Assembly: GCA_035654655.1 (NCBI GenBank) | Contig: DASRWI010000012.1 | Coordinates: 46,371 to 110,370, forward strand | Length of the DNA stretch: 64,000 nucleotides | Reading direction: 5' to 3' | From: DASRWI01 sp035654655 | GTDB lineage: Bacteria > Bacteroidota > Ignavibacteria > Ignavibacteriales > Ignavibacteriaceae | Shown: in pieces, positions 17,998-27,843 of the stretch | Numbering within the stretch: the first letter of the stretch is position 1 | Layout: each line of letters starts with the position of its first letter | Notes under the pieces: generated by a model | What the model was told of the DNA's origin: nothing | The model's database searches: none | The model's input: only the letters and a program-made list of their open reading frames with translations | Program-made: the position numbers and the translations under genes

Positions 17998-20016
17998 TTA
18001 ACCTTTATGTAATGTATCCTTAAAGGTAATAATAAATTTCATTCCGTGATTAGATTCAACTTTTATATCACCCATCAATTGTCCTTCTACAATATTTTTT
18101 AAAAGACTAATTCCAAGTGTATCCTTTCCTAAAATATTAAAATTTGATGGTACTCCCACACCATTGTCGTGAACACTAAGCTCTATAATATCCTTATGTT
18201 TCTTTAACATTATATTTATTGAACCCTTTTCTTTATTAGGGAATGCATACTTAATAGCATTTGAAAGTAATTCATTAACTATCAATCCACAAGGTACAGC
18301 GGTATCAAGAAGTACAGTGATGCTTTCAAGATCTTTAATAATTTCAATATTGCTCGATTCCTCGGTGAAGCTGTAAATAAGTAAGTGAATCAATTTTTCT
18401 ATATATTCTTTAAGGTCAAGACTTGCAAATTCATTTGACCTATACAATTGCTCGTGAACTAATGCAATCGTTTGAATCCTATTTTTCATTTCCTGAAGAA
18501 TTAAAGACATTTTTGGATCAAGTTTTTCCAAAGCCTGAAGTGAAATAATAGAACTTATAATCTGCATATTATTTTTTGTTCTATGAAAAAGTTCTTTTAA
18601 TAATATTTCTTTTTCGTGCAAAGATTTTTGTATAATATTTTCAGTGTTTTTAATATTAGTTATATCTTCACTAACAACAACAGCCCCAATTATTTCTTTA
18701 TCATATATTACCGGTACAATAGAATTATCAATAATCCTTTTTGATGCATCAGTGCATTCCAAAATAATAGTTTGATTATGAAAAGTTTCACCTTTTTTTA
18801 TTGTTTTCCACAAAGGCCAGTCTTCTTGTTTTACTAACTCACCTGACATATACCAGCTTGACTTACCTTCAGTAAAAGATTTTAAATAAGTATCTTCCGC
18901 ACCACTCCAAATTTCCTTAGCTTTTTTATTTTGATTTAACATTACCCCATCTTTATCGTGTATCCAAATCCCTACAGGCAATGCTTGAAAAATAACTTCC
19001 AATAATTCTTCCTGCTTTTGCTTATCAATCTCTAATTGATATTTCTCCTTATAATACTTTATTTGATTAGCTTTCCATGAATATGAAAAAATGAATCCGA
19101 AAGTAATTATAATTAAAAGAAGCAACGATGCAACTAAAACCAACCTTTGAAATAATGGTGACATTACTTCATCATAATCAATCTTTGCAACCATTGACCA
19201 ATTAGTGCCTGGTATTTTTTGAATGTAAGATAAAACCTTACTCCCCCTATAATCTCTTCCTTCATAAATTCCTTTATAACCTAATGCAGCCTGCACTGCA
19301 GGTATTTCAGTACGTGTTAATGGAAACCTTAATTTTAATGCAGAGTTTTTATTATGTCTTAATGAATTCAAAAAAACTACTCCATTACTATCAGGGCGGC
19401 ATATTAAAGTTTCAGCAGTTTTACTTTCTGTAAGCCACGTTTGAACTAATGGAAATAAATTAATTTTAGGATTAATTACTAAGAGAATGACTCCAATAAT
19501 TTCTGATTTATAGTTTAAGGGAATAGCGAAACCTAAGCGTAGATTACCATTACTATGTTTGTGAATATCAAGAAATTGTATTTTCTTTGTGGTGAAGGCA
19601 GCTTGTACTTCCATCTTAATATTCTCATAATCCAACAATTCATTATTAACTTTTATTTTAGTTTCAAAATTCTTATCAACCAAAAGGATATCACTATAAT
19701 CATTATTACTTTCCTTAAGATTCTTTAACCATTGATTAATGTTTGTGAAAGCTTTTTCATCTTTTTTGGTTATAAATTTATAAATATCCTCTATTAGCCA
19801 CTTATTATTTGATAACTCCTGTGCATCTCTTCTTTTTTCCTTTAGCCATAAATCAATCTGATTGACTTTAAGGATTGAAATGTAAGTTAAATCTGAATTG
19901 ATATCATTTCGTATAACTTTACCCTGATGCAAATACAAAAAAATTCCGGCAATAATTATTAGAAGTGAAATTATTGAAAATATTAATATTTGTATTAATG
20001 GTTGCTTTTGTTCCAT
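17998..20016 (-). CDS. Membrane sensor histidine kinase, HisKA_2 type
   Basis: A 672-residue kinase with a first membrane helix (about 8-29), a periplasmic Cache-like sensor (about 35-275, including GTNWSMVAKIDYDEV), a second helix (about 283-308), a PAS domain (about 340-450) and a catalytic region. The dimerisation helix LKELFHRTKNNMQII places the phospho-His at His478, the HisKA_2/HWE style also seen in light- and stress-sensing kinases. The N box (VNELLSNAIKYAF) and G box (VHDNGVGVP) are intact. No response regulator is adjacent. Paralogous secreted proteins flank it on both sides. Confidence 0.9.
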   Translation of the reverse strand: MEQKQPLIQILIFSIISLLIIIAGIFLYLHQGKVIRNDINSDLTYISILKVNQIDLWLKEKRRDAQELSNNKWLIEDIYKFITKKDEKAFTNINQWLKNLKESNNDYSDILLVDKNFETKIKVNNELLDYENIKMEVQAAFTTKKIQFLDIHKHSNGNLRLGFAIPLNYKSEIIGVILLVINPKINLFPLVQTWLTESKTAETLICRPDSNGVVFLNSLRHNKNSALKLRFPLTRTEIPAVQAALGYKGIYEGRDYRGSKVLSYIQKIPGTNWSMVAKIDYDEVMSPLFQRLVLVASLLLLIIITFGFIFSYSWKANQIKYYKEKYQLEIDKQKQEELLEVIFQALPVGIWIHDKDGVMLNQNKKAKEIWSGAEDTYLKSFTEGKSSWYMSGELVKQEDWPLWKTIKKGETFHNQTIILECTDASKRIIDNSIVPVIYDKEIIGAVVVSEDITNIKNTENIIQKSLHEKEILLKELFHRTKNNMQIISSIISLQALEKLDPKMSLILQEMKNRIQTIALVHEQLYRSNEFASLDLKEYIEKLIHLLIYSFTEESSNIEIIKDLESITVLLDTAVPCGLIVNELLSNAIKYAFPNKEKGSINIMLKKHKDIIELSVHDNGVGVPSNFNILGKDTLGISLLKNIVEGQLMGDIKVESNHGMKFIITFKDTLHKG

Positions 20017-20274
20017 ACGAAAACTTTTATTAATAATAAGTCTTTTTAGAGATTATAAATAATTAAAACGTCACAATACATTAATTATTTAAATTTTTAT
20101 TAAAAATTTTATATGATATACGATTTTTAGAAAAAAATGTAAATTTTAGAGAAAAACGTACAAAGTTTTTCCCTAAGCCATTAATGTTATTGTAGTTGGG
20201 GGAAAAATTTAGGAAGTTTGTAGTACAAGAACTTTATAAGTTTTTGGAAATCTAAATAAAATTCGAGGTACATA

Positions 20275-20841
20275 ATGAAAAGTTTTTTATTAGTGCTGAC
20301 GTTTTTGTTTATCAACGCCTCCCTCCTAATAGCTCAAAATGAAACGGTAACAAAACCAATAGAATGCCACAGAGGTCTTGAATGGGGCATGACTATGTCC
20401 GATGTAAAAGCTGCATTAAAAACGTGCGAAGACTTAGACAAAGAAAAATTAATTGAATATGGGGTAAAGCTTGATAATAGAGACGCATTAGTACATTATC
20501 AATTTGCCGAAGGTAAATTATGTAATATAATTTACCTGTTAGAGAAACTACATACAGACCCAAGTCTTTATATTAAAGATTATGAAGAAGTCGAAAAAGA
20601 GTTAACTAATAAATACGGAGCCGGAAAAACAGATTATCAATGGAAAAACACCAAATATAAAGATGATACAAAATATCATGGATTTGCAGTCAGCAGGGGA
20701 ATGTTAGTATTAGAGACTTCAAGACCTTTTAACAATGGCAGGGTTGTACATTTATTATCAGGAACGATAGATACAAACATCAAACACTGCATACATTTTG
20801 AAAATACTCAACTTTCAAAAACTGTATCAACGACAAATTAA
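20275..20841 (+). CDS. Secreted protein of unknown function (EWGM paralogue 2)
   Basis: A 188-residue protein with signal peptide (MKSFLLVLTFLFINASLLIAQ). It shares with the 179-residue protein at 17401-17940 the GLEWGM motif just after the signal, a YIKDYEEVEKE segment, a (K/E)YG turn and a late strand region, so duplication is evident. No catalytic motif or cofactor site is visible. It starts 258 bases from the divergent sensor kinase and is followed by a terminator. Confidence 0.65.
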   Translation: MKSFLLVLTFLFINASLLIAQNETVTKPIECHRGLEWGMTMSDVKAALKTCEDLDKEKLIEYGVKLDNRDALVHYQFAEGKLCNIIYLLEKLHTDPSLYIKDYEEVEKELTNKYGAGKTDYQWKNTKYKDDTKYHGFAVSRGMLVLETSRPFNNGRVVHLLSGTIDTNIKHCIHFENTQLSKTVSTTN

Positions 20842-20851
20842 TAATTCAGTT

Positions 20852-20885
20852 AAGGGAAAAAGTTAAAATGCTTTTTCCCTTGATT
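20852..20885 (+). terminator. Rho-independent terminator
   Basis: A perfect 11-bp hairpin (arms 20852-20862 and 20871-20881) with an 8-base loop lies 11 bases after the EWGM paralogue stop. The 3' arm contains five Ts but the run after the stem is weak. Confidence 0.65.
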
Positions 20886-20965
20886 ATATTTTTTTTCTCC
20901 CATTTTATCTCAAAATTTTATAACTTATAAAAGCTTTCTTTTCTTAAAATATTTTTGAGGTTATC

Positions 20966-23368
20966 ATGGCAAAATTGTTATTTTTTGTTCTGGTCCTTCT
21001 CTTATCTTCAATTTCTTTTTCTCAATGGACTTCTCTTAATCCTTATCCAACATCAAGCAGTACATTTATCGGAAGTTCTCCTTCTGTAAATAAGTATGTT
21101 ACCTGTACGGATTATACCGGTGAGGCTGTTATGACGACTGATGGCGGCACTACCTGGAAAGTTACATTTATGGGATGGGATGGAGTTTTCAGAAGAATGT
21201 TTTTCCTAAATGACAATATAGGCTGGGCAGCCGGCGCTATGAGTGAAAGTTTTTATAAAACAACTGATGGTGGTTACACCTGGTTCCATCTTCCTAATGG
21301 TCCTGATACTACAAAGTATGATGTTTTCTTTATCAATGAAAATATTGGCTGGACCGTTGGTTATTATGGCTCCATAAATAAAACTACTGATGGTGGAAAC
21401 AGTTGGACTTCTCAATCTAATTCATTATTAACTACTAAGACTCTCTATGGGGTTTATGCAACTGATAATAATAATGTATTTGTTTCCGGAAGTGCTGACG
21501 TTCTTTTAAGGTCAACTGATGGAGGAGATAGTTTTACAAATTCTCCATTAGTTTTTTCAACGGCTACAGATTACAAATGTGTTTCTTTTTTTAATAATAA
21601 TATTGGATTTGCAGCTGGAAGCAAAGGAAGAGTTGCTAAAACTACTGATGGTGGTGCTACCTGGACTCCTTCAATGAATTTGGGAAATACGACTCAAGTT
21701 TGGAAGGTAACCTGCAACAATAACGGGGTAGTTATTGCTTCAGCTGATAAGGGAACGGTATACCGCAGCACTGACTGGGGTTCAACCTGGACTACTACTG
21801 GAAGTTTTCCTTCTACAACTATTACTTTTTATTCAGTTCAATTTGCTTCTGAAAATGTTGTTTATCTCTCAGGCTCAAGCGGGTATTTTTATAAATCAAC
21901 TGATGCAGGTGCAACCTGGGCAACAATGGGGCGTAGAACTGAAGCTTTAACTTCATTAAAAGGTTTTTCAATGTCGCCAGATAATGTTACAGGTTATGCA
22001 GTTGGTAATACCGGGAAAATATTTAAAACTACCGATGGTGGTTTAAGTTATTTTCAACAGACTTCCCCTTTTACTGCTACAATTTATGAAGTTGTTACAG
22101 TCGATCCTCAAACAGTTTTTGCATCTTGTCAGGACGGAGTTGTTTTACGAACAACTAATGGCGGTGCTACCTGGGATTCATCTATAGTTGCACCAAATAC
22201 CATTGACTTTGTTGGTTTGGATTTCATATCTCCAACAGTTGGTTATGTTGCTGGAACAAACGGAAATGTTTTTTCCACTAAGGATGGGGGAATTTCGTGG
22301 ACTAATGTAAGCATTCCGGGTTCTACAACTTTATTATGGGATGTAGATTTTGTTGATACAACAACAGGATTTATTTGCGGTACAGGTGGTAAAGTTTTTT
22401 GTACAAAGAATGGCGGTGAAACATGGACTGAACAATTATCTGCAGGCGGATTAGGTATGTACGGAATTTCTTTCATTGATAGAATGAATGGAGTTGTTGC
22501 AGGGTCAAGCGGATATGGTCCCTATTATACTACTGATGGTGGAACAACCTGGAATCCATCAAGTCCATTAGACCCAAGCCAAACAGTTTGGTCGGTAAAA
22601 ATGGTTAAAACTTCTTTTGGTACAGTTGCTTTTGCAGCTTGTGCAAGTGGTTATATCTTTATGTCATATGATACTTGCAAAACCTGGACACCTGTAACAA
22701 GGCTAACCATTTCAACATTTGAAGACGTATCAGTAACAGATGCAGGTCATGCCTGGTTTGCTGCAGGCAGTGGAGTAGTAATTGGATATGATAATCCACT
22801 TTATTATCCTGTTGAACTGATGTCATTAACATCTTCTGTTAACGGACGAGATGTTACAATAAGATGGTCAACTGCTACTGAGCTTAACAATTCAGGTTTT
22901 GAAGTGGAAAGAAAATCTGAAAATAGTAATTGGCAAAGAATTGGATTTGTAAATGGGAAGATAAACTCAACTGAAATAAATAATTATAAATTTACAGATA
23001 AGAACTTAGCTTTAGGAAAATACAATTATAGAATCAAGCAATTAGATGTAAATGGGACTTATGAATATTTCAATGTTGAAAATACGATTGAAATATCAGT
23101 TCCAAATGTATTTTCTTTGGAACAGAATTATCCCAATCCATTTAATCCATCTACTTCTATAAGCTTTAATGTACCTGTTAAATCTGAGATTACATTAAAG
23201 ATATATAATATTCTGGGAAAAGAAGTTGCTAACTTATTAAATGAAGTTAAAGATGCCAGATATTATACAATCAATTATAACGCATCAGATTTAGCAAGCG
23301 GAATTTATTTCTATGAGTTAAGAGCAGGAAATAAAACCATAACTAAAAAGATGATGCTGATGAAGTAA
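20966..23368 (+). CDS. Secreted YCF48/BNR-repeat protein with T9SS sorting domain
   Basis: An 800-residue exported protein with a signal peptide (about 1-19) and roughly twelve tandem repeats of the TTDGG-TW type (for example KTTDGGATWTP), which form a beta propeller of the YCF48/sortilin class. After the propeller (to about residue 610) come a fibronectin-like linker domain (VNGRDVTIRWSTATELNNSG) and a C-terminal sorting domain (EQNYPNPFNPSTSISF, ending TKKMMLMK). Homologues decorate the cell surface; the ligand is unknown. A perfect hairpin terminator follows. Confidence 0.85.
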   Translation: MAKLLFFVLVLLLSSISFSQWTSLNPYPTSSSTFIGSSPSVNKYVTCTDYTGEAVMTTDGGTTWKVTFMGWDGVFRRMFFLNDNIGWAAGAMSESFYKTTDGGYTWFHLPNGPDTTKYDVFFINENIGWTVGYYGSINKTTDGGNSWTSQSNSLLTTKTLYGVYATDNNNVFVSGSADVLLRSTDGGDSFTNSPLVFSTATDYKCVSFFNNNIGFAAGSKGRVAKTTDGGATWTPSMNLGNTTQVWKVTCNNNGVVIASADKGTVYRSTDWGSTWTTTGSFPSTTITFYSVQFASENVVYLSGSSGYFYKSTDAGATWATMGRRTEALTSLKGFSMSPDNVTGYAVGNTGKIFKTTDGGLSYFQQTSPFTATIYEVVTVDPQTVFASCQDGVVLRTTNGGATWDSSIVAPNTIDFVGLDFISPTVGYVAGTNGNVFSTKDGGISWTNVSIPGSTTLLWDVDFVDTTTGFICGTGGKVFCTKNGGETWTEQLSAGGLGMYGISFIDRMNGVVAGSSGYGPYYTTDGGTTWNPSSPLDPSQTVWSVKMVKTSFGTVAFAACASGYIFMSYDTCKTWTPVTRLTISTFEDVSVTDAGHAWFAAGSGVVIGYDNPLYYPVELMSLTSSVNGRDVTIRWSTATELNNSGFEVERKSENSNWQRIGFVNGKINSTEINNYKFTDKNLALGKYNYRIKQLDVNGTYEYFNVENTIEISVPNVFSLEQNYPNPFNPSTSISFNVPVKSEITLKIYNILGKEVANLLNEVKDARYYTINYNASDLASGIYFYELRAGNKTITKKMMLMK

Positions 23369-23379
23369 TCCCTTTAATA

Positions 23380-23410
23380 GATGACATCTTTAAAAAAGAT
23401 GTCATCTTTT
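23380..23410 (+). terminator. Rho-independent terminator
   Basis: A perfect 11-bp stem (GATGACATCTT at 23380-23390 with its complement at 23396-23406) followed by TTTT. It ends the BNR-protein gene and lies upstream of the MmcQ start, which argues against the longer MmcQ frame beginning at 23381. Confidence 0.85.
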
Positions 23411-23482
23411 CCTTCTTATCTTTCATTCCCATTAATTAAATTTTTATTTTATTATTTTATTCATTCATCTTTTGGGAGTATT

Positions 23483-23839
23483 ATGCATTTTGAACAGATA
23501 AGAGAATATTGTCTTAAGAAAAAGGGAGTTGAGGAGACGTTCCCTTTTGATGAGGATACTCCCGTTTACAAGGTGATGAATAAAATGTTTTTGCTTGGCA
23601 ATATCGTACCTCCTTTAAGTATTAATATTAAATGCGAACCTGAAAAAGCTGTAGAACTTCGTGAAAGGTATGAGGATGTAACACCGGGGTATCATATGAG
23701 CAAAGTTCATTGGAATACTGTTATGCTCGATTCAAATATTCCCCCAAAATTAATCTTTGAATGGATTGATGATTCATATAATCTCATTGTTGAAGGCCTG
23801 ACTAAAAAATTAAAAGAAGAATTAAAAAAACTTAAATAG
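23483..23839 (+). CDS. MmcQ/YjbR-family protein
   Basis: The ATG at 23483, preceded by GGGAG at 23474-23478, gives a 118-residue protein. The open frame extends back to 23381, but that would translate a terminator hairpin. The sequence MHFEQIREYCLKKKGVEETFPFDED and the later KVHWNTVMLD match MmcQ/YjbR (CyaY-like fold) proteins. These are small and often called DNA-binding, but their function is poorly defined. The next gene begins 8 bases after the stop. Confidence 0.85.
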   Translation: MHFEQIREYCLKKKGVEETFPFDEDTPVYKVMNKMFLLGNIVPPLSINIKCEPEKAVELRERYEDVTPGYHMSKVHWNTVMLDSNIPPKLIFEWIDDSYNLIVEGLTKKLKEELKKLK

Positions 23840-23847
23840 ATTTTATT

Positions 23848-26751
23848 ATGATTAAAAAATTTTTTGTTCTATTGCTGATAATTAGTTCATCCACATATTC
23901 ACAGGTTATCAACATTAATGACCTTAATGAAAAAATCTTTGAGCCTTATAAACAAAAAATCTCTCTCCGAAGTCACTCTTATTTCCAAAATGTAAAATTC
24001 CGTTCAATAGGACCTACAATAATGGGAGGAAGAGTAGTGGATGTTGATGTTTCCCCTATTGACCCAACAATATTCTATGTGGCTTATGCTTCTGGTGGGT
24101 TATGGAGAACCAGCAATAATGGAATTTCATTTTCTCCACTATTTGATAATCAACCTGGAATTTCAATTGGAGATATAGCTGTAGATTGGAAAAATGGAGA
24201 AGTAATTTATGTCGGTACTGGAGAAAATAATTCAAGCAGGTCTTCTTATAGTGGTACAGGAATTTATAGAAGTACTGATAAAGGAATAACCTGGGAAAAT
24301 ATCGGTCTTCCTTTATCAAACAGAATAGGAAGAATTATTCTTCATCCAAATGATAGCAAAACTATTTTTGTTGGAGTGATTGGGAATCTTTATACAACTA
24401 ATAAAGAAAGAGGAGTTTACAAAACAGTTGATGGTGGTAAATCCTGGAAGAACGTTCTTTTTATTGATGATACGACCGGAGTTATTGACTTAGCAATAAA
24501 CCCAAAAGAACCAAATATACTTTATGCAGCAGCGTGGTACAGAACCCGTAAAGCCTGGAATATGGTTGAGGCAGGAAATCAATCTGGAATTTACAAAAGT
24601 GTAGATGGTGGAGAGTCCTGGGAAAAAATTAATAATGGTTTACCTTCACAAGGGATTGGAAGAATTGGATTATCTATTTTTCCAAACAATTCTGAGATAG
24701 TTTATGCTCTTATTGATAACCAAAGCATTAGGCAGGAGAAAAAAGATATTGACCCTAATATTCTTACAAAAGAAAAATTAAGAGTTATTAGCAAAGATGA
24801 TTTCTTAAAACTGAATGATGAACAAATAAATAGATTTTTGGATGACAATGAATTTCCTGAAAAATATAATGCAAAAAAAATCAAAGAATTAATTTCATCA
24901 GATTCCATTACTGTAAAGGCTCTTCTTGATTTCATAAATGATGATAATGAAAAATTATTTTCTACAAATGTAGTTGGCGGGGAGTTATACAGGTCAGATG
25001 ATGGAGGGAAGAACTGGAAGAACACCCACGAAGGATATATAGATGATTTTTATTATTCATATGGATATTACTTTGGCGGAGTTAAAGTTTCTCCAACAAA
25101 TGCTGATAAAGTTTATATCTTTGGTGTTCCATTGCTGGTATCTACCGATAAAGGGAGAACATTTAAATCAATAAATGAAGATAATGTTCACGCAGACCAT
25201 CACGCATTTTGGATAAATGAAAATCGTGAAGGACACTTAATAGACTGCAATGATGGAGGAATAAATATCTCTTATGATGATGGAGCAAATTGGTTTAAGG
25301 TAAATCAACCTGCAGTAGGACAACTCTATCATATAACGGTTGATATGGCTTATCCATATAATGTTTATGGTGGACTTCAGGATAATGGGGTTTGGTATGG
25401 ACCTTCCACATATTCCCCTAATTTTAATTGGCAAGATATTGGCAGTTATCCTTTCAAAAATATTCTTGGGGGAGATGGAATGCAGACTGCAGTTGATACA
25501 ACAAATAATAATACAGTCTATACAGGATTTCAATTTGGAAATTATTATAGAATTGAAAAAACTTCCAATAAAAGAGCTGACATAAAACCTCTTCACGAAC
25601 TTGGCAATAAACCTTTTAGATTTAATTGGCAGACTCCTATCATTATTTCCAGATACAACAGCGATATACTCTATATGGGCGCTGAAAAGTTATTCCGTTC
25701 AATGGATAAAGGAAATACCTGGTGGCATATTTCAGATGATTTAACAAAAGGTGGAATATTAGGTGACGTTCCCTATGGGACAATTGTGAGCATTCACGAA
25801 AGTCCATTAAAGTTTGGTTTACTTTATGTTGGCACTGATGATGGTAATGTTCAACTATCAAAGGATGGCGGAGCAAATTGGAATCTTATTAACAATGACT
25901 TGCCTAAAAATCTCTGGGTTTCAAGAGTTCAAGCATCTTCATTTAAAGAAGGAAGAGTTTACTTGTCTTTAAATGGATATAGAAATGATGACAATAAATC
26001 ATATTTATATACTTCGGAAGATTTTGGCACAACCTGGAATAAAATAGGATTAACGTTGCCTGATGAACCAATAAATGTTGTAAAGGAAGATGTTGTTAAT
26101 CAAAATATTTTATATGTAGGCACAGATAATGGAGTTTATGTTAGTCTGGATAGAGGAAAAACATTTATGGAAATGTTTAACGGACTTCCATCAGTTCCTG
26201 TTCACGACCTTGTAATTCATCCGAGAGAAAATGAACTTGTAGTAGGTACACACGGAAGGTCTATTTACATTGGGGATGTAAGTCATATTCAAAAGCTGGA
26301 TGATACTATTATAAAGAAAGAAGTTTATTTATTTACAATTAACAATATTGATTACGATGAATATTGGGGAAAGAAAACTTATACGTGGGGTGATTATGAA
26401 AAAGGAAACAATCAAATTGTTTACTTCAGCAAAGCAAATAATAGAGCAGTTGTAAAAATTAAAACAGAAGATGGATTGATATTAAAGGAAATTACTGATT
26501 CATCTGAAGCAGGATTGAATTATATCAATTATGATTTATCGATTGATGATAAAGCTGAAGTTAAATATGCATCTTATATAAAGGATAAATCTTCCAGGAA
26601 AAAGGAAGATAAAAATCATTTTGTGGTTAAGAAAAGTGATGATGGAAAAATTTATTTACCTCCGGGAAAATATTTAGTTGAAGTAACTGTCAATGGACAA
26701 AAGGAAGAAAAAGAATTTGAAGTGAAGCAGCGTAAAGCAACAAGGATGTAA
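23848..26751 (+). CDS. Secreted sortilin/BNR-repeat propeller protein
   Basis: A 967-residue protein with a signal peptide (about 1-18) and BNR/Vps10-type propeller repeats across most of its length (SVDGGESWEKI, RSDDGGKNWKN, STDKGRTF, SKDGGANWNLI). A helical insertion at about 295-370 interrupts the propeller. The C-terminal 170 residues form a beta-rich domain (LPPGKYLVEVTVNG), without the NYPNPFNPST sorting motif of its neighbours. Related proteins are annotated as glycosyl hydrolase-like or photosystem-assembly-like, but no catalytic site is evident. It is probably periplasmic or surface bound. Confidence 0.8.
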   Translation: MIKKFFVLLLIISSSTYSQVININDLNEKIFEPYKQKISLRSHSYFQNVKFRSIGPTIMGGRVVDVDVSPIDPTIFYVAYASGGLWRTSNNGISFSPLFDNQPGISIGDIAVDWKNGEVIYVGTGENNSSRSSYSGTGIYRSTDKGITWENIGLPLSNRIGRIILHPNDSKTIFVGVIGNLYTTNKERGVYKTVDGGKSWKNVLFIDDTTGVIDLAINPKEPNILYAAAWYRTRKAWNMVEAGNQSGIYKSVDGGESWEKINNGLPSQGIGRIGLSIFPNNSEIVYALIDNQSIRQEKKDIDPNILTKEKLRVISKDDFLKLNDEQINRFLDDNEFPEKYNAKKIKELISSDSITVKALLDFINDDNEKLFSTNVVGGELYRSDDGGKNWKNTHEGYIDDFYYSYGYYFGGVKVSPTNADKVYIFGVPLLVSTDKGRTFKSINEDNVHADHHAFWINENREGHLIDCNDGGINISYDDGANWFKVNQPAVGQLYHITVDMAYPYNVYGGLQDNGVWYGPSTYSPNFNWQDIGSYPFKNILGGDGMQTAVDTTNNNTVYTGFQFGNYYRIEKTSNKRADIKPLHELGNKPFRFNWQTPIIISRYNSDILYMGAEKLFRSMDKGNTWWHISDDLTKGGILGDVPYGTIVSIHESPLKFGLLYVGTDDGNVQLSKDGGANWNLINNDLPKNLWVSRVQASSFKEGRVYLSLNGYRNDDNKSYLYTSEDFGTTWNKIGLTLPDEPINVVKEDVVNQNILYVGTDNGVYVSLDRGKTFMEMFNGLPSVPVHDLVIHPRENELVVGTHGRSIYIGDVSHIQKLDDTIIKKEVYLFTINNIDYDEYWGKKTYTWGDYEKGNNQIVYFSKANNRAVVKIKTEDGLILKEITDSSEAGLNYINYDLSIDDKAEVKYASYIKDKSSRKKEDKNHFVVKKSDDGKIYLPPGKYLVEVTVNGQKEEKEFEVKQRKATRM

Positions 26752-26754
26752 AAG

Positions 26755-26945
26755 AGAGAGTGTCGTTGCGAGAAGTTCTACGACGAAGCAATCTCAAGGC
26801 TAATGTTTAAAAGTTAAAAAAGAAAAATGGTATTAAGTAATTGACATGAGATCGCGACGCTCTATTTCATTCCGCTCGCAATGACCAACCGCTATTGAGA
26901 TTGCTTCGTTGCTCGATGACTCGAGCCTCGCAATGAAACTTTATT
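26755..26945. repeat. Dispersed GCAATCTC inverted repeat (family B)
   Basis: Two arms, about 26764-26798 and 26893-26936, carry complementary versions of the GTTGCGAG...GAAGCAATCTC sequence, so the transcript could fold into a long hairpin. Similar copies occur at about 31930-32092, 33875-33990, 43040-43110 and 58730-58780. This CATTGCGAGG/GAAGCAATCTC sequence is widespread in bacterial intergenic regions. It lies between convergent genes. Confidence 0.75.
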
Positions 26946-26950
26946 CTTTA

Positions 26951-27718
26951 TTATAAAAACTTTCTTATTTCTTCTGCTACTGATTCAGGATTTTCAACAG
27001 GAGCCATATGAGCGGCATTGGATATTATTTTGAATTTGCTTTCTTTAATTTTTTCTGCCATCTCTTTCATTTTAATTGGCGTACTTATAGTATCTTCTTC
27101 TCCTACTAAAACCAGAACAGGAATTTTTATTCTATTTAAATAAGGTGTTGTATCGGTTCTGTTTTTCATCGCAGTTATGCATCCTTTTACTCCCACAGGA
27201 TTATGCTGCTCTGCAAATGAAATTGTATTGTTTAACTCGTCTGACTTTTCATTTTTAAAATTATTTGAAAAGCAGCTTGGTACAAATTCTCTCACATATT
27301 TTTCAAGTCCTTCATCATCAATCTTTTTAATCGCAGCATCTCTTTTTGCTTTACCTTCATCATTATCAGGTTCAGATTTTGTATCGCACAAAATTAAATT
27401 GCTGAATGTTGAATCTGATTTTTCAAATGCTCTTAATGCTATGTAACCTCCCATTGAGTGCCCGCATATTGCAGGTTTATCAAGTTTCATATCCTCAACA
27501 ATATTTATTAAATCATCTGCAAATAGGTCTATTGAATAATTACCATCTTCAACAGGAGATTCTCCTAATCCTCTTACATCATAAGCAATGCAGTAAAAAT
27601 TTGACTGTAATAAGTTCATTACTTTAATCCACATTCTATGGTCATAAGGAAAGCCATGAATAAAGATGATTGGTTTTTTATTGTTGGGCTGATGCGCAAA
27701 AATTTTAAGTTTTTCCAT
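26951..27718 (-). CDS. Alpha/beta hydrolase
   Basis: A 255-residue cytoplasmic hydrolase of the alpha/beta fold. The oxyanion HGFPYDHRMW (21-30), the nucleophile elbow GHSMGG with Ser88, an acidic residue in VGEEDTIST (about 214) and His in NAAHMAPVE (about 241) form a complete triad. This class covers esterases, haloperoxidase-like and 3-oxoadipate enol-lactonase-like enzymes, and the substrate cannot be assigned. It stands alone on the minus strand, upstream of and divergent from glgA. Confidence 0.88.
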   Translation of the reverse strand: MEKLKIFAHQPNNKKPIIFIHGFPYDHRMWIKVMNLLQSNFYCIAYDVRGLGESPVEDGNYSIDLFADDLINIVEDMKLDKPAICGHSMGGYIALRAFEKSDSTFSNLILCDTKSEPDNDEGKAKRDAAIKKIDDEGLEKYVREFVPSCFSNNFKNEKSDELNNTISFAEQHNPVGVKGCITAMKNRTDTTPYLNRIKIPVLVLVGEEDTISTPIKMKEMAEKIKESKFKIISNAAHMAPVENPESVAEEIRKFL

Positions 27719-27843
27719 TATATTCTCATTTTTATAATTTAATTTAAATTAATTAAAAGTTGTTCATTATAGAAGTTGTCACACGTGAGTTATAAAATGA
27801 TTTTGTTATTTTTCATATTCGCATTTTTCAATAAGGATATTTA

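Noticed and set aside
23381..23482. Extended N-terminus of the MmcQ-like gene
   Set aside because: It would translate the perfect terminator hairpin at 23380-23410, and the ATG at 23483 has its own ribosome-binding site.
23848..26751. T9SS sorting domain on the 967-residue BNR protein
   Set aside because: The C-terminus ends in a Lys-rich tail (VKQRKATRM) with no NYPNPFNPST motif or TKKM ending.
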